In this document: piece by piece, positions 24,681 through 34,268 of the stretch | Layout: the number at the start of each line of letters is the position of its first letter | Numbering within the stretch: position 1 is the first letter of the stretch | Assembly (NCBI GenBank): GCA_038040445.1 | Contig: JBBPIG010000038.1 | Location: 1 to 40,861 of the forward strand | DNA length: 40,861 nucleotides | Origin: Acidobacteriota bacterium | GTDB lineage: Bacteria; Acidobacteriota; Blastocatellia; UBA7656 | Direction: 5' to 3' | Notes under the pieces: generated by a model | The model's database searches: none | What the model was told of the DNA's origin: nothing | The model's input: only the letters and a program-made list of their open reading frames with translations | Program-made: the position numbers and the translations under genes

Positions 24681-25358
24681 CTATATCAGCCCGGCGTGTT
24701 CAGCACGGCGAATTGCTTCCAGGCGAGTGTGGACGTCTAGCTTTCGCAGGATGTGTTGGATGTGATTGTTGACGGTGGTTCGGCTGATGTGAAGCTGCTC
24801 AGCTACGGCCGTTGTTGTAACGCCCTTAGCCAGGAGTCTGAGCACGCTGACTTCGCGATCAGAGAGTTCCGTTTCACGAGCGGGCGCCCGAGTTGAAGAG
24901 ATCAAAGTGGTAGCTAGCTCCGGGGCGAGCCCCGTGCCCGTGACGACAAAATCGCGTACGAGCAGCTCGAGCCGCTTGCGAACATCGATTTGACGAACGA
25001 TGTGTATTGAGTAAGGCAGCGTGGTGTTGGCTTCATCGGCGATCAGCACAGAGACATTGCACCATTGCCTGCCGCTTGCTGTCTGAATGTGAAGATCGAA
25101 GTTGCTGACTGGATGGTGATTGCGAACGGCCTGCTGGACGCTGCAGTCGGCTGAGCACACGGGACCGCATTCATCCATTCCCTGAATGATCTCGCCGCAC
25201 GTCTTGCCGATCGCATCGGCCGCGGTCAGGCCAAACATTGCTTCAGCCGCGATGTTCCAGGCGGCCATGTGGCCGACCCCGTCGACGGCAAAAGCCGCGT
25301 CCGAAGTGCTCTCCACCAGGTCTTTGATCTCGCGAAGCCGCATGAGCAACCTGACCAC
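24681..25358 (-). CDS. PAS-domain LuxR-type transcription regulator with clustered cysteines
   Basis: 225 residues from GTG 25358, or 220 from ATG 25343; AAGG lies upstream of the GTG. About residues 8-130 form a PAS sensor domain with an unusual cysteine group: Cys54, Cys64, Cys68 and Cys72 ([15 protein letters not shown], then DC). Residues 163-220 are a LuxR/GerE helix-turn-helix ([35 protein letters not shown]). No receiver domain is present, so the signal is read directly by PAS. The cysteines could bind a metal or Fe-S cluster or act as a thiol switch; this is inference. The gene diverges from the small exported protein at 25490 and lies about 750 bases from the respiratory cluster. Confidence 0.8.
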   Translation of the reverse strand: MVRLLMRLREIKDLVESTSDAAFAVDGVGHMAAWNIAAEAMFGLTAADAIGKTCGEIIQGMDECGPVCSADCSVQQAVRNHHPVSNFDLHIQTASGRQWCNVSVLIADEANTTLPYSIHIVRQIDVRKRLELLVRDFVVTGTGLAPELATTLISSTRAPARETELSDREVSVLRLLAKGVTTTAVAEQLHISRTTVNNHIQHILRKLDVHTRLEAIRRAEHAGLI

Positions 25359-25489
25359 TTATTTGATGTGCCTTGATTATTGTTTAAAGGCCGGGAAAAG
25401 GCAATCATACTGCGCAATCGAGGCTTCGCAGGCAAAGGGAAAACTAACTGAGAAATACGTCCTCATCTTGTCGAACCCGGAGGAAGAAT

Positions 25490-25804
25490 ATGAAAGGTAG
25501 AATCGTCAATCTTAGAAAGCTGTTCCCGCTGGTCGCTGTGCTCGTCTGTGCGAGTGTTGCCAATCCTCAGGCGGATCGCCGTCTGCCCGACCTCACCATA
25601 CAAGCAGGAACTGTAACTGAGAAATCGCCAGTAGTGGATCTGAAAACCGCGGGTAAAGAGGTGGCTCCGGGAGTGTTTGAAGTGGACCCCGCTTCTATTC
25701 GCGGCAAGCGGCTCGGACTACCTCGTGGTGGCCAAGCCTTACGGGCAATCTGCATCGGACAATGGAGGAAGGGCGAATGCAAGGGGATCTACATCGAGTG
25801 GTAG
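25490..25804 (+). CDS. Small exported protein of unknown function
   Basis: 104 residues with a strong ribosome site, GGAGGAAGAAT before the ATG. Residues 1-27 form a signal peptide (KLFPLVAVLVCASVANPQA). The mature part is polar, with the segments DLTIQAGTVTEKSPVVDLKT and GVFEVDPASI and two cysteine-bearing stretches near the end (ICIGQW, GECKGIYIEW). No family recognised. It is divergent from the PAS-LuxR gene with 131 bases between, so it may be its target. The pattern fits a small periplasmic or surface protein. Confidence 0.55.
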   Translation: MKGRIVNLRKLFPLVAVLVCASVANPQADRRLPDLTIQAGTVTEKSPVVDLKTAGKEVAPGVFEVDPASIRGKRLGLPRGGQALRAICIGQWRKGECKGIYIEW

Positions 25805-26112
25805 CTACTACTCTGAGCTAACAACTCGCTCAACACGGATCGTTTACCTCGACGTTAGGCGCCGACCGTACGGGCCGGCGCGGATGGACGCTAGGCTGCT
25901 TTCTTTACGACTACTCTTACAATGCCACGACTTTGCGCGCCTCGAGCACGTACACATCAAGCCCGCCTCTTTACAATCCAATCATCAAAATGATTAGGCC
26001 TGATTATTGTCCTCCGAACGGAGACAAGTGATCATAAGGGACAAAGAAGTACGCTTGTAGAAACGGCTGGAAACTCGCGCTGGAAAATTCGGGCCGGAAA
26101 GTCGGGCTCAAG
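25805..26112. other. Leader region of the respiratory cluster
   Basis: 308 bases upstream of the Rrf2-type gene. No gene is supported, although a frame runs through it to 25997. Apart from the three GGAAA-containing repeats at 26066-26106 nothing was recognised. The promoter of the nar-act cluster probably lies here. Confidence 0.4.
26066..26106 (+). promoter_or_regulatory. Three GCYGGAAA direct repeats before the Rrf2-type gene
   Basis: GCTGGAAACTCGC, GCTGGAAAATTCGG and GCCGGAAAGTCGGG follow each other at 13-14 base spacing and end 6 bases before the ATG at 26113. They could be an operator for the Rrf2-type protein itself or a translational control site, since no Shine-Dalgarno is present. 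Function is inferred from position. Confidence 0.4.
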
Positions 26113-26550
26113 ATGATCTTCTCAAAGGCTACAGGTTATGGAATCCGCGCGCTGGCCTATCTGGCCAAGCACCCCCATACCGGGCTGTGTGGCCTTCAAG
26201 AGATCGCCGAACACGAGCACATTCCGCCGGTCTACTTGCGCAAGGTGCTCGGTGAGCTTCGCCGCCATCGGCTGTTGCGCTCGGTCAAGGGGATTCACGG
26301 AGGATACGAATTGGCGCGGCCGCCTCAGACCATAACGCTGTGGGAGGTATTTCGACTGTTGGAGCCGGACCCTTATCTGGATGCGTGCATATTGGGATGC
26401 GGCCCATGTGATCCTGAGTCATCGTGCGCGCTGCACGAAGACTGGCAGAAGCTGCGAAGCGGGTTGGTTGGGCTGATGCAAACCAAGACGATCTCCGAAG
26501 TAGCCGCCTCTGCTTCAACTCATCAGCAGGCTGGCGTTTCGGACACATAG
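26113..26550 (+). CDS. Rrf2-family transcription regulator with a cysteine motif
   Basis: 145 residues. Residues 1-75 form the winged helix of the family (MIFSKATGYGIRALAYLA; IPPVYLRKVLGELRRHRLL; SVKGIHGGYELARPP). Cys92, Cys96, Cys99 and Cys105 (CILGCGPCDPESSC) sit where NsrR, IscR and RsrR bind a [2Fe-2S] or [4Fe-4S] cluster, with one cysteine more than the usual three. Such proteins sense NO, redox state or Fe-S supply. It is the first gene of the nar-act cluster, 28 bases before the dihaem cytochrome, so control of nitrate or nitrite respiration is a reasonable inference. Confidence 0.85.
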   Translation: MIFSKATGYGIRALAYLAKHPHTGLCGLQEIAEHEHIPPVYLRKVLGELRRHRLLRSVKGIHGGYELARPPQTITLWEVFRLLEPDPYLDACILGCGPCDPESSCALHEDWQKLRSGLVGLMQTKTISEVAASASTHQQAGVSDT

Positions 26551-26578
26551 CGACGGAGACAAAAACCGGAGCGGACTT

Positions 26579-27466
26579 ATGTCAGACGCGAAGACTAGAT
26601 TCAAATTGGTGGTGTTAAGCACATTCGTTGTCGCATCGCTCGCCGTCGTATCGGCGCAGACACAAGCTCCGTCGCCCGCCGCTACGCTGTTCGAGAAGAG
26701 CTGCTATAGCTGCCACAACATCGGCGGCGGAGACAAGAAAGGCCCCGACCTCAAAGGCGTCACCTCGCGACGGACTCGCGAATGGCTGCACCAGTACATC
26801 GCCTCGCCCGCAAGTATGAATCGCAACGGCGATCCTGCGGCGGCCGAGCTGTTTAAGAAGTACGCTCCCGAAGTCATGCCTGATCAGGCGACGACCCCGG
26901 ACCAGATCGACGCGATCCTGGCGTTGATCGAGGATCTCTCGAAGAAGAACGAAACCTTCGTGCCCGCGGGCGCGAAACTCGCCAGGCCGATCGTTCCATC
27001 CGACATCGATGCCGGACTCGCGCTGTTCACCGGAAGCGCGCCACTTGAAAGTGAGGGCACTGCGTGCATCTCGTGTCACAACGTAAACGGAGTCGCCACA
27101 CTGGGCGGTGGAACGCTCGGCCCTGATTTGACTGCTGTCAACACGAAGTACAAAGACCCGGAGCTGATCGGGATTCTCCAGAATCCCAACTTCCCGACGA
27201 TGAAGAGCGTGTTCGGAACGCGCCCGCTTGCCGACGAAGAGATCGTCCGACTGTTCGCCTATTTTCAGAACGCCAAGCTGACTCAACCGGCAGCGCAGAT
27301 GAACCCGGGAATCGTCCGGCTCGATCCGTGGTTCGTGGTGGTTGGCTTCTTTCTGACGTTGCTCTCGGTGTGGTCGTTCAGTTTGATCTGGCGGAATCGG
27401 CTTCAGGGCGTGCGCGAGCCGATTGTAAGCGCGGCCGCAAAGAGTCACAAGAGGCATAAGAGATGA
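26579..27466 (+). CDS. Membrane-anchored dihaem cytochrome c, NarC-like subunit
   Basis: 295 residues. Signal peptide at about 1-27, two cytochrome c domains with haem sites Cys42-x2-Cys45-His46 (CYSCH) and Cys163-x2-Cys166-His167 (CISCH), and one C-terminal membrane helix at 251-271 followed by a basic tail. Met208 and nearby Met residues are possible axial ligands. Directly before narG, this is the place and architecture of NarC of Thermus nitrate reductase and of the cytochrome gene at the head of Nitrobacter nxr operons. It should pass electrons between periplasmic c-type cytochromes or quinols and the NarGHI complex. GGAG lies about 7 bases before the ATG. Confidence 0.85.
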   Translation: MSDAKTRFKLVVLSTFVVASLAVVSAQTQAPSPAATLFEKSCYSCHNIGGGDKKGPDLKGVTSRRTREWLHQYIASPASMNRNGDPAAAELFKKYAPEVMPDQATTPDQIDAILALIEDLSKKNETFVPAGAKLARPIVPSDIDAGLALFTGSAPLESEGTACISCHNVNGVATLGGGTLGPDLTAVNTKYKDPELIGILQNPNFPTMKSVFGTRPLADEEIVRLFAYFQNAKLTQPAAQMNPGIVRLDPWFVVVGFFLTLLSVWSFSLIWRNRLQGVREPIVSAAAKSHKRHKR

Positions 27467-27467
27467 A

Positions 27468-27560
27468 GGTTCAGGGTTCAGGGTTCAGGGTTCGTGGTTC
27501 AGGGTTCCGGGTTCGTGGTTCAACTCGGAACTCTGAACCCTGAACCCTGAACCGTTTTTT
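27468..27560 (+). terminator. Long hairpin with T-run between the dihaem cytochrome and narG
   Basis: A perfect 21-bp inverted repeat: three tandem GGTTCAG units at 27468-27488 and their complement at 27533-27553, followed by GTTTTTT. The loop contains further GGTTC units. It has the form of an intrinsic terminator or attenuator placed 13 bases before the narG start; it is also a REP-like repeat. Confidence 0.6.
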
Positions 27561-27572
27561 CCGGAGGAAACA

Positions 27573-30500
27573 GTGAACTGGATCAAAGACATAATCAGCC
27601 CTGAGACGCGCTCCTGGGAAGAGTTCTATCGCAACCGCTGGCAGCACGACAAAGTGATCCGCAGCACTCACGGCGTCAACTGCACCGGCGGATGCAGTTG
27701 GAACATTTACGTCAAGCAGGGCATCGTGACCTGGGAGATGCAAGCGCTCGACTACCCGCTGCTCGAGGACGGCCTGCCTCCATACGAACCGCGCGGCTGT
27801 CAGCGAGGCATTTCGTATTCGTGGTACCTCTACAGCCCGATTCGCGTGAAGTACCCGTACATTCGAGGCGCGCTGCTCGATCTGTGGCGCAAGGCCAAAG
27901 AAGAATTCGAAGATCCTGTCGACGCATGGGAGTCCATCGTCACCGACGACGAGTCACGCTCTCGCTATCAACGCGCTCGCGGCAAGGGCGGGTTCCGGCG
28001 CGGCAGTTGGGAAGAGATGCAAGAGATCATCGCCGCTTCGGTCATTTACACAATCAAGAAGCACGGCTCCGATCGTATCGTCGGCTTCTCTCCGATTCCC
28101 GCGATGTCTTTCTTGAGCTACGCCGCCGGCTCGAGATTCCTTCAACTGCTCGGCGGGGTGAACCTGAGCTTCTACGATTGGTACTGTGATCTTCCTCCCG
28201 CGTCGCCCGAAGTCTGGGGCGAGCAGACCGACGTCGCCGAAAGCGCCGATTGGTACAACTCGAAGTTTCTCGCGGTGATGGGATCGAACCTGAACATGAC
28301 CCGCACGCCGGATTGCCACTTCGCCGCCGAGTCGCGTCACAACGGAACGAAGATGGTGGTTCTCGCGCCGGACTTCAGCCAGGTGTCGAAGTACGCCGAC
28401 CAGTGGATTCCGCTTCACGCAGGGCAGGACGGGCCGTTTTGGATGGCGGTGAATCACGTCATCCTCAAAGAGTTTCACGTCGAGAAGAAGACGCCGTACT
28501 TTCTCGACTACGTCAAGCGATACAGCGATTCGCCATTTCTAGTGAAGCTCGAAAAGTTCGTAGTACCGCCTTCAGGCGGAAGTTCGTACGGCGGTCACAA
28601 ACAATCGGTTGAGTTCGAAGGTACAAACTTTCCGCCTGAAGGCGGTACTACAAACTCCTACAAGCCTGGCCGACTCCTTCGCGCGAACAAACTTGCGAAG
28701 TACAAAGACGAAGAGAACGGCGATTGGAAATTCCTCGTCTACGATTCGATTTCGAATCAAGCTCGAATGCCCGGCGGTTCCGTAGGTCATCGCTGGGGTC
28801 AGACCCAAGGCAAATGGAACCTCGAGTTCAAAGACCCGTCCGACGGCTCGGAGATCGATCCGCAGTTGAGCTTCATCGATAACCCTGACGTCGTCGTCGA
28901 AGTTTCGTTCCTCGAGTTTGGAGCGGATGAGACCTTCCGGCGATCAGTCCCCGCCAAGTGGATCGAGACCGAAGACGGCAAGGTCCTGGTCACGACGGTC
29001 TACGATCTATTGATGGCGCAGTTCGGTGTGAGCCGAGGACTCGCCGGCGACTATCCCGAAGACTACAACGATACGCGCCTCTCATACACCCCTGCCTGGC
29101 AGGAGCAGTGGACCGGCGTTTCAAAAGAGACCGTCATCAAGTTCGCGCGCGAGTGGGCTTCGACCGCGGCGAAGACCGAAGGCAAGTGCTCGGTCATCAT
29201 CGGCGCGGGGGTCAATCACTGGTATCACAACAATCTGATTTACCGCTCGGCGATCACGGCGCTGATGCTGTGCGGATGCGTGGGCAAGAACGGAGGAGGA
29301 TTAAACCACTACGTTGGTCAGGAGAAGCTTGCGCCGGTCGCGCCGTGGAGCAACATCGCATTCGCGCGCGACTGGGTTAACGCGGTGCGCTTGCAGAACG
29401 CGCCGTCGTGGCACTACGTCCACAGCGAACAGTGGCGCTACGAAGGCGAGTTCACCGACTATCACCCCGTCCCGCAAGATGGCCCGCAGAACGGCGACCG
29501 TAGCTTCGCAAGCGGGCACACAATCGACATGCAAGCCAAAGCGGTGCGATGCGGCTGGCTTCCTTTTTATCCGCAGTTCAACAAGCCGAATCCGCTGGTC
29601 GTTCAAGAGGCGGTCAAATCAGGCGCAAAGACCGATCAAGAGATCATCGACCACGTTGTTCGCCAGATTCAGCAGAAAAAGCTTCCGCTCTCGGTCGAGA
29701 AGCCAAGCTCGAAAGCGAACTGGCCTCGTGTGTGGTTCATCTGGCGCGGCAACGCGTTGATGGCCAGCGCTAAGGGTCACGAGTTTTTCCTGAAGCACTA
29801 TCTTGGAACTCATCACAACGACATCGCCGACGAGTGCGCCGAAGGAACGGTGAAGGATGTCGACATGAAGTCCGAAGCTCCGCAGGGAAAGATGGACCTC
29901 GTCGTCGATCTGAATTTCCGAATGGACACATCCGCGCTTTACTCGGACATCGTTCTGCCCGCCGCGACCTGGTACGAAAAGGCTGATCTGAACTCGACGG
30001 ACATGCACTCGTTTATTCATCCGCTGTCGGAAGCCGTGCCGCCGTGCTGGGAATCCAAGAGCGACTGGGACATCTTCCGCGGCCTCGCAAAGCGCGTCAG
30101 CGAGATGTCGGCAAAGCATCTCCCGGCTCCTATCAGAGACTTGGTCGCGACGCCGCTCGCGCATGACACCCCCGACGAGATGGCGCAGCCGGATATCAAA
30201 GACTGGGGCAAAGGCGAGTGCGAGCCGATACCCGGAAAGACGATGGGCCACTTCACTCTGGTCGAACGCGACTACGTGAACCTCTACAACCAGTTCATCT
30301 CGCTCGGCCCGCTGGCGAGAAAGAACGGCATGGGCGCTCACGGTGTGAAGTACGCGATCGAAGACTTCTACGACGAAGTAGTCGAGTCGCAACAGCACAC
30401 GATCGAACAGTGGAACGGCAACAAGTATCCTTCGCTCAAGCGCGCAGAAGACGCGGCGAACATGATTCTTCATTTCGCGCCCGAGACGAACGGCGAGCTT

Positions 30501-31301
30501 GCTTATCGCGCGTATCAATTCGTCGAGAAGAAAGTCGGCCGCCCGCTCGCCGATCTTGCGGAGAAGAGCCGCCACGCGCGCGCGACCTATCGTGACTTGC
30601 AGGCACAGCCGCGGCGGTTGTTGAACAGCCCGATGTGGTCCGGCCTCATGCACGATGGGCGAGCTTACTCGGCCTTCACTTACAACTACGAGCGGCTGGT
30701 GCCGTGGCGGACGCTCACGGGCCGGCAGCAGTTCTATCTAGATCACGAAGGCTACATCGCGTTCGGCGAGAACTTGCCGACTTACAAGCCTTCGCCGAAG
30801 CCCGCCGCTTATGGCGATCTGAAGAACAGCACCAAAGAAGGCAAGACGAAAGCGCTCAATTACCTGACGCCTCACGGCAAGTGGCACATTCACTCTACGT
30901 TTTCGGACAACCATCGCATGATGACGTTGTCGCGAGGCTGTGAGCCGGTGTGGATGAACGACGAGGACGCCGCTGACATAGACATCAGGGACAACGACTG
31001 GGTCGAGGTCTACAACGACAACGGCGTCGTCTGCACGCGAGCCGTTGTGAGCGCCCGAATTCCGAAAGGCGTGTGCATTCAATACCACTCGCCCGAAAGA
31101 ACGCTGTCGGTGCCGAAGTCGCCGATGCGCGGCAATCGTCGCGCAGGCGGACACAACAGCCTGACGCGAATCCGGTTGAAGCCGAACCTGATGGTCGGAG
31201 GGTACGGGCAATTCACTTATCACTTCAACTACTGGGGCCCGACCGGAGTGAACCGCGACACTTTTGTGCTGGTGCGCAAACTCGAGAAGGTGAGCTGGTA
31301 A
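27573..31301 (+). CDS. narG: Nitrate reductase alpha subunit (molybdopterin catalytic subunit)
   Basis: 1242 residues, close to the 1247 of E. coli NarG, from a GTG with GGAGG 8 bases upstream. It holds Mo-bisMGD and an Fe-S cluster and interconverts nitrate and nitrite. Cluster FS0 ligands are visible: His33, Cys37, Cys41 (HGVNCTGGC) and Cys76. [12 protein letters not shown] at 201-212 carries the Asp that ligates molybdenum in E. coli NarG, and GEQTD follows. No Tat signal is seen, so a cytoplasmic-facing enzyme is expected. Residues about 328-361 are encoded by an inserted palindromic repeat (28554-28656) and have no counterpart that I know in NarG. Nitrite oxidoreductases of the Nitrobacter type are close relatives, so direction of use is not fixed by sequence. 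Confidence 0.95.
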   Translation: MNWIKDIISPETRSWEEFYRNRWQHDKVIRSTHGVNCTGGCSWNIYVKQGIVTWEMQALDYPLLEDGLPPYEPRGCQRGISYSWYLYSPIRVKYPYIRGALLDLWRKAKEEFEDPVDAWESIVTDDESRSRYQRARGKGGFRRGSWEEMQEIIAASVIYTIKKHGSDRIVGFSPIPAMSFLSYAAGSRFLQLLGGVNLSFYDWYCDLPPASPEVWGEQTDVAESADWYNSKFLAVMGSNLNMTRTPDCHFAAESRHNGTKMVVLAPDFSQVSKYADQWIPLHAGQDGPFWMAVNHVILKEFHVEKKTPYFLDYVKRYSDSPFLVKLEKFVVPPSGGSSYGGHKQSVEFEGTNFPPEGGTTNSYKPGRLLRANKLAKYKDEENGDWKFLVYDSISNQARMPGGSVGHRWGQTQGKWNLEFKDPSDGSEIDPQLSFIDNPDVVVEVSFLEFGADETFRRSVPAKWIETEDGKVLVTTVYDLLMAQFGVSRGLAGDYPEDYNDTRLSYTPAWQEQWTGVSKETVIKFAREWASTAAKTEGKCSVIIGAGVNHWYHNNLIYRSAITALMLCGCVGKNGGGLNHYVGQEKLAPVAPWSNIAFARDWVNAVRLQNAPSWHYVHSEQWRYEGEFTDYHPVPQDGPQNGDRSFASGHTIDMQAKAVRCGWLPFYPQFNKPNPLVVQEAVKSGAKTDQEIIDHVVRQIQQKKLPLSVEKPSSKANWPRVWFIWRGNALMASAKGHEFFLKHYLGTHHNDIADECAEGTVKDVDMKSEAPQGKMDLVVDLNFRMDTSALYSDIVLPAATWYEKADLNSTDMHSFIHPLSEAVPPCWESKSDWDIFRGLAKRVSEMSAKHLPAPIRDLVATPLAHDTPDEMAQPDIKDWGKGECEPIPGKTMGHFTLVERDYVNLYNQFISLGPLARKNGMGAHGVKYAIEDFYDEVVESQQHTIEQWNGNKYPSLKRAEDAANMILHFAPETNGELAYRAYQFVEKKVGRPLADLAEKSRHARATYRDLQAQPRRLLNSPMWSGLMHDGRAYSAFTYNYERLVPWRTLTGRQQFYLDHEGYIAFGENLPTYKPSPKPAAYGDLKNSTKEGKTKALNYLTPHGKWHIHSTFSDNHRMMTLSRGCEPVWMNDEDAADIDIRDNDWVEVYNDNGVVCTRAVVSARIPKGVCIQYHSPERTLSVPKSPMRGNRRAGGHNSLTRIRLKPNLMVGGYGQFTYHFNYWGPTGVNRDTFVLVRKLEKVSW
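28554..28656 (+). repeat. Palindromic REP-like repeat inside narG, read in frame
   Basis: Two 36-base arms, 28554-28589 and 28621-28656, are near-perfect inverted copies around a 31-base loop. Each arm has its own core CCGCCTTCAGGCGG. The same family stands between narJ and narI at 34269-34353. Here it adds about 34 codons to narG without a stop. Confidence 0.85.
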
Positions 31302-31307
31302 GAGGAA

Positions 31308-31512
31308 TGATCCACAGATGACACAGATCAACGCAGAAGGACAATAGCAAAGGAAGAAACGTGCTTGCGGTGTTCTTGAATGAGAAGGAAGGCAAGGACC
31401 ACGGACGAAGGCAGATGAAAACAGGTACCACGAGAAAGAGGTCGCCGGCGCTACGGCTTGTCCCCTTCCCCCATTTCTATCTGTGTTATCTGCGTTTATC
31501 TGTGGATGAGGC
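31308..31512. repeat. Degenerate CACAGAT repeats between narG and narH
   Basis: CCACAGATGACACAGATCAACGC-type sequence at 31311-31335 and its complement (ATCTGTGTTATCTGC, then TTTATCTGTGGAT) at 31480-31509 flank a 140-base spacer. Similar CACAGAT-type repeats are common between genes of many bacteria. No gene fits in the 226-base gap. Confidence 0.6.
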
Positions 31513-31527
31513 TCCAAGGAGATAAAG

Positions 31528-33021
31528 ATGGACGTTCGCTTACAGATTTCAATGGTGTTTCACCTTGACAAGTGTATCGGCTGCCACACGTGCTCGATCG
31601 CTTGCAAGAATGTTTGGACCGATCGCAAAGGCGCCGAGTACATGTGGTGGAACAACGTCGAAACCAAACCCGGCACCGGCTACCCGACCGCGTGGGAAGA
31701 TCAGACCAAGTACAAAGGCGGGTGGGAGCAGAAGAACGGGCAGCCCGATCTCAAGATGGGGGGCCGCGTCCTGCGAGTGCTGAACATCTTTCACAATCCG
31801 TACCTGCCCAAGCTCGACGATTACTACGAGCCGTGGACCTACAAGTACGAAGACCTGTTCAATGCGCCCGAAGGCGCCGATCAGCCGACTGCTCGTCCGA
31901 TCTCAATGGTCACCGGCAAGTACATGAACGTCGAAGCCGGGCCGAACTGGGATGATGATCTCGGCGGCTCGCCTATTTACGCCGCGAACGATCCAAATCT
32001 CGAAGCGCTCACCGAGGAGCAACGCGCCGAGCTGTTCGAGATCGAACGTCTGGTGTTCTTCTATCTGCCTCGCATCTGCAATCACTGCTTGAACGCGGCG
32101 TGCGTCGCGGCGTGCCCGTCAGGGGCGATCTACAAACGCGGCGAAGACGGCATCGTGCTAATCAATCAAGAGGTCTGCCGAGGTTGGCGCATGTGCGTGA
32201 CCGCTTGCCCGTACAAGAAGACTTTCTACAACTGGTCAACTGGCAAATCGGAAAAGTGCATCCTGTGCTTCCCGAGGCTCGAGACCGGCCAGGCGCCTGC
32301 ATGCTTCCACTCGTGCGTTGGAAGGATTCGTTATCTGGGCGCCCTGTTGTATGACGCCGACCGCTTGCTCGATGCGATGAAGGTCCCCGACGACAAACTG
32401 GTCGAAGCTCAGCGCGATTTGATCCTCGATCCATTCGATCGCGAAGTGATTGCCGAGGCTATGAAGAACGGGATCGATGAGGGCGCAATTGAAGCCGCCC
32501 AGCGCTCGCCGGTCTACCGGTACGTCAAGGAGTGGAACCTCGCGTTGCCGCTGCACGCCGAGTTCCGCACGCTGCCGATGCTCTTCTACGTGCCGCCTCT
32601 GTTGCCGGTGATGGCCAAGAGCGAGGACGGACTCTACGACGCTTCAAACAAAGAGCTGTTCAGCCCGATCGAGAAGTCGCGGCTCCCGATGGAGTACATG
32701 GCGAAGCTGTTCTCGGGCGGCAACGTGGACCTCGTGCAATATGCGCTGAAGAAGCAATACGCGATTCGACTATTCAAGCGCATGGAAACGGTCGGCGATA
32801 TAGACCATGCGACGGTGAAGCGCGCCCTCGAGCAAGTGAACACTTCCGAAGAAGAGGCGGAGCAAATATACCGGCTGACTTCGCTGGCCACGATGGACGA
32901 GAGGTACGTGATACCGCCTTCTCATCGCGAAGAAGCGATGCAAATGCTGAACGACGATACGTGGGCAGAGAAGGGCGAGGTCGGGTTGGGCTTTCGTGAG
33001 TTACCTGTAAGGGGCGCATAA
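31528..33021 (+). CDS. narH: Nitrate reductase beta subunit (Fe-S electron transfer)
   Basis: 497 residues with AAGGAG 7 bases before the ATG. All four cluster motifs are present: Cys16/19/22/26, Cys184/187/192/196, Cys217/223/227 with Trp220 in place of a cysteine (CRGWRMC), and Cys244/247/259/263. The tryptophan marks the [3Fe-4S] site, as in E. coli NarH. The subunit carries electrons between the haems of NarI and the molybdenum centre of NarG on the cytoplasmic face. It follows narG after a 226-base gap filled with repeats. Confidence 0.95.
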   Translation: MDVRLQISMVFHLDKCIGCHTCSIACKNVWTDRKGAEYMWWNNVETKPGTGYPTAWEDQTKYKGGWEQKNGQPDLKMGGRVLRVLNIFHNPYLPKLDDYYEPWTYKYEDLFNAPEGADQPTARPISMVTGKYMNVEAGPNWDDDLGGSPIYAANDPNLEALTEEQRAELFEIERLVFFYLPRICNHCLNAACVAACPSGAIYKRGEDGIVLINQEVCRGWRMCVTACPYKKTFYNWSTGKSEKCILCFPRLETGQAPACFHSCVGRIRYLGALLYDADRLLDAMKVPDDKLVEAQRDLILDPFDREVIAEAMKNGIDEGAIEAAQRSPVYRYVKEWNLALPLHAEFRTLPMLFYVPPLLPVMAKSEDGLYDASNKELFSPIEKSRLPMEYMAKLFSGGNVDLVQYALKKQYAIRLFKRMETVGDIDHATVKRALEQVNTSEEEAEQIYRLTSLATMDERYVIPPSHREEAMQMLNDDTWAEKGEVGLGFRELPVRGA

Positions 33022-33029
33022 GCTCGATG

Positions 33030-33100
33030 TCCGACAAACTTCAGTTTGTCACTCGCTGATCGCCGACTTAAGGACTCGCGACAAACTGAAGTTTGTCGGA
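33030..33100 (+). repeat. Palindromic repeat between narH and the trihaem cytochrome
   Basis: Perfect 21-base inverted repeat, TCCGACAAACTTCAGTTTGTC at 33030-33050 (20 bases of core) and its complement at 33080-33100, with a 29-base loop. Each arm contains its own ACAAACT..AGTTTGT palindrome. A weak T-run (CTTTTCC) follows, so it may also weaken transcription. Confidence 0.8.
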
Positions 33101-33120
33101 CTTTTCCTGGGAGGGTAACG

Positions 33121-33648
33121 ATGATCAAGATACTTTCGCTGCTAGTCATAGCCTTATCGATCTCGTCTGCGGTTTTCTCAGCCGTGGGTCAGGATAAGCC
33201 TACGTCTGCGCAGGCGTCGCCGCCCGCGCGAAAGATCCCGGGCATCACAACTGAGGATGCCTTTCCCCGTGGCTGCGTGGACTGCCACACCAATCACCCT
33301 GAGATGAACCTGGACGCCAGAATCAGTTCGCTGATGAAGGGGTGGAATAACAAGGTGGAACCGGCGCTCCTTGCCAAGGCGCAAGCCACCGCCCCGACTG
33401 GCGTCACCTTGAAGGGTAAACACCCGGTCGCCGCTTTCGCACTCAAGAACATCCCCGCGGGCTGCCTGACGTGCCACAGTAAGAAGTCGACAACGGCGCC
33501 CCCCTTCGCGCAGATGCTGCACAAAATCCATCTGACCGGAGGGGAGGAAAACCACTTCCTGACGGTGAACCAGGGGGAATGTACGCACTGTCACAAGCTC
33601 AACGTGTCAACGGGGCTGTGGTCGCTGCCGAGCGCCCCCGAACCGTAA
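33121..33648 (+). CDS. Periplasmic trihaem cytochrome c inside the nar operon
   Basis: 175 residues from ATG 33121 with GGAGGG 6 bases upstream; an upstream frame extension runs through the repeat and is not used. Signal peptide at about 1-23. Three haem c sites: Cys52-Cys55-His56 (CVDCH), Cys115-Cys118-His119 (CLTCH) and Cys154-Cys157-His158 (CTHCH), plus extra His (HPEM, KGKHP, HKIH) that could serve as second axial ligands. No membrane helix follows the signal. It lies between narH and narJ and is probably a soluble periplasmic carrier linking the dihaem NarC-like subunit or alternative complex III with other partners. No specific family name is justified. Confidence 0.8.
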   Translation: MIKILSLLVIALSISSAVFSAVGQDKPTSAQASPPARKIPGITTEDAFPRGCVDCHTNHPEMNLDARISSLMKGWNNKVEPALLAKAQATAPTGVTLKGKHPVAAFALKNIPAGCLTCHSKKSTTAPPFAQMLHKIHLTGGEENHFLTVNQGECTHCHKLNVSTGLWSLPSAPEP

Positions 33649-33666
33649 CTGTTTCTTTGGAGCACT

Positions 33667-34257
33667 ATGAATCATCTCTACGAAATTCTTGCGAGCTCGC
33701 TCGAGTACCCTGGCGAAGATTGGAACACGCGTCTCGATCGTTGCAAACAATGGTTGACTATTCAGGAGCCCGACGTCGCGGTGCAGTTCATCAGGTTCCG
33801 CCGGAAGGTCAAGGATCTCTCGATCGACAAGCTGCAGGAACTGTACACGCAGACGTTCGATCTGAATCCGGTCTGCACGCTCGATATCGGCTATCACCTG
33901 TTCGGCGAGAACTACAAACGCGGCGAGTTGTTGGCGAAGCTTCGTGAGACGGAAGCGCCGTACGAACTGGGCCAGGCGAATCAGTTGCCCGACCACTTGC
34001 CCGTGCTGCTCCGGTTGCTCGCGAAGCTCGAGGATGAAGAACTGCGACTAGCGCTGATCGGTGAGATTCTGATTCCGGCGCTGGGCAAGATGCTTGAAGC
34101 CCTCAGCCAAACCGAGAATCCGTATCGGGACCTGATCGAGGTCATCAGCAATGCGCTAAAGAACGAAGTACCGGAAGGTAGCGCACGCTGCCAGCTTGCG
34201 CCGGGTGAAGAGATCCCCGAGCTTTATCGCATTTCGGCGAAGGCGCCGGCCCGGTGA
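33667..34257 (+). CDS. narJ: Nitrate reductase assembly chaperone
   Basis: 196 residues, all helical, of the TorD/DmsD/NarJ fold. The signature segment LYTQTFDLNPVCTLDIGYHL at about 59-78 is typical of NarJ. The protein binds the apo-NarG N-terminus and holds it until the molybdenum cofactor is inserted; it is not part of the final enzyme. TTGGAG lies 5 bases before the ATG. Its presence shows that the NarGH core is matured by the usual cytoplasmic route. Confidence 0.92.
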   Translation: MNHLYEILASSLEYPGEDWNTRLDRCKQWLTIQEPDVAVQFIRFRRKVKDLSIDKLQELYTQTFDLNPVCTLDIGYHLFGENYKRGELLAKLRETEAPYELGQANQLPDHLPVLLRLLAKLEDEELRLALIGEILIPALGKMLEALSQTENPYRDLIEVISNALKNEVPEGSARCQLAPGEEIPELYRISAKAPAR

Positions 34258-34268
34258 GGGTTAATGGA

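Noticed and set aside
25677-25997. Frame overlapping the small exported protein and extending into the leader region
   Set aside because: No signal, domain or ribosome site; the overlapping frame at 25490 has a strong ribosome site and signal peptide.
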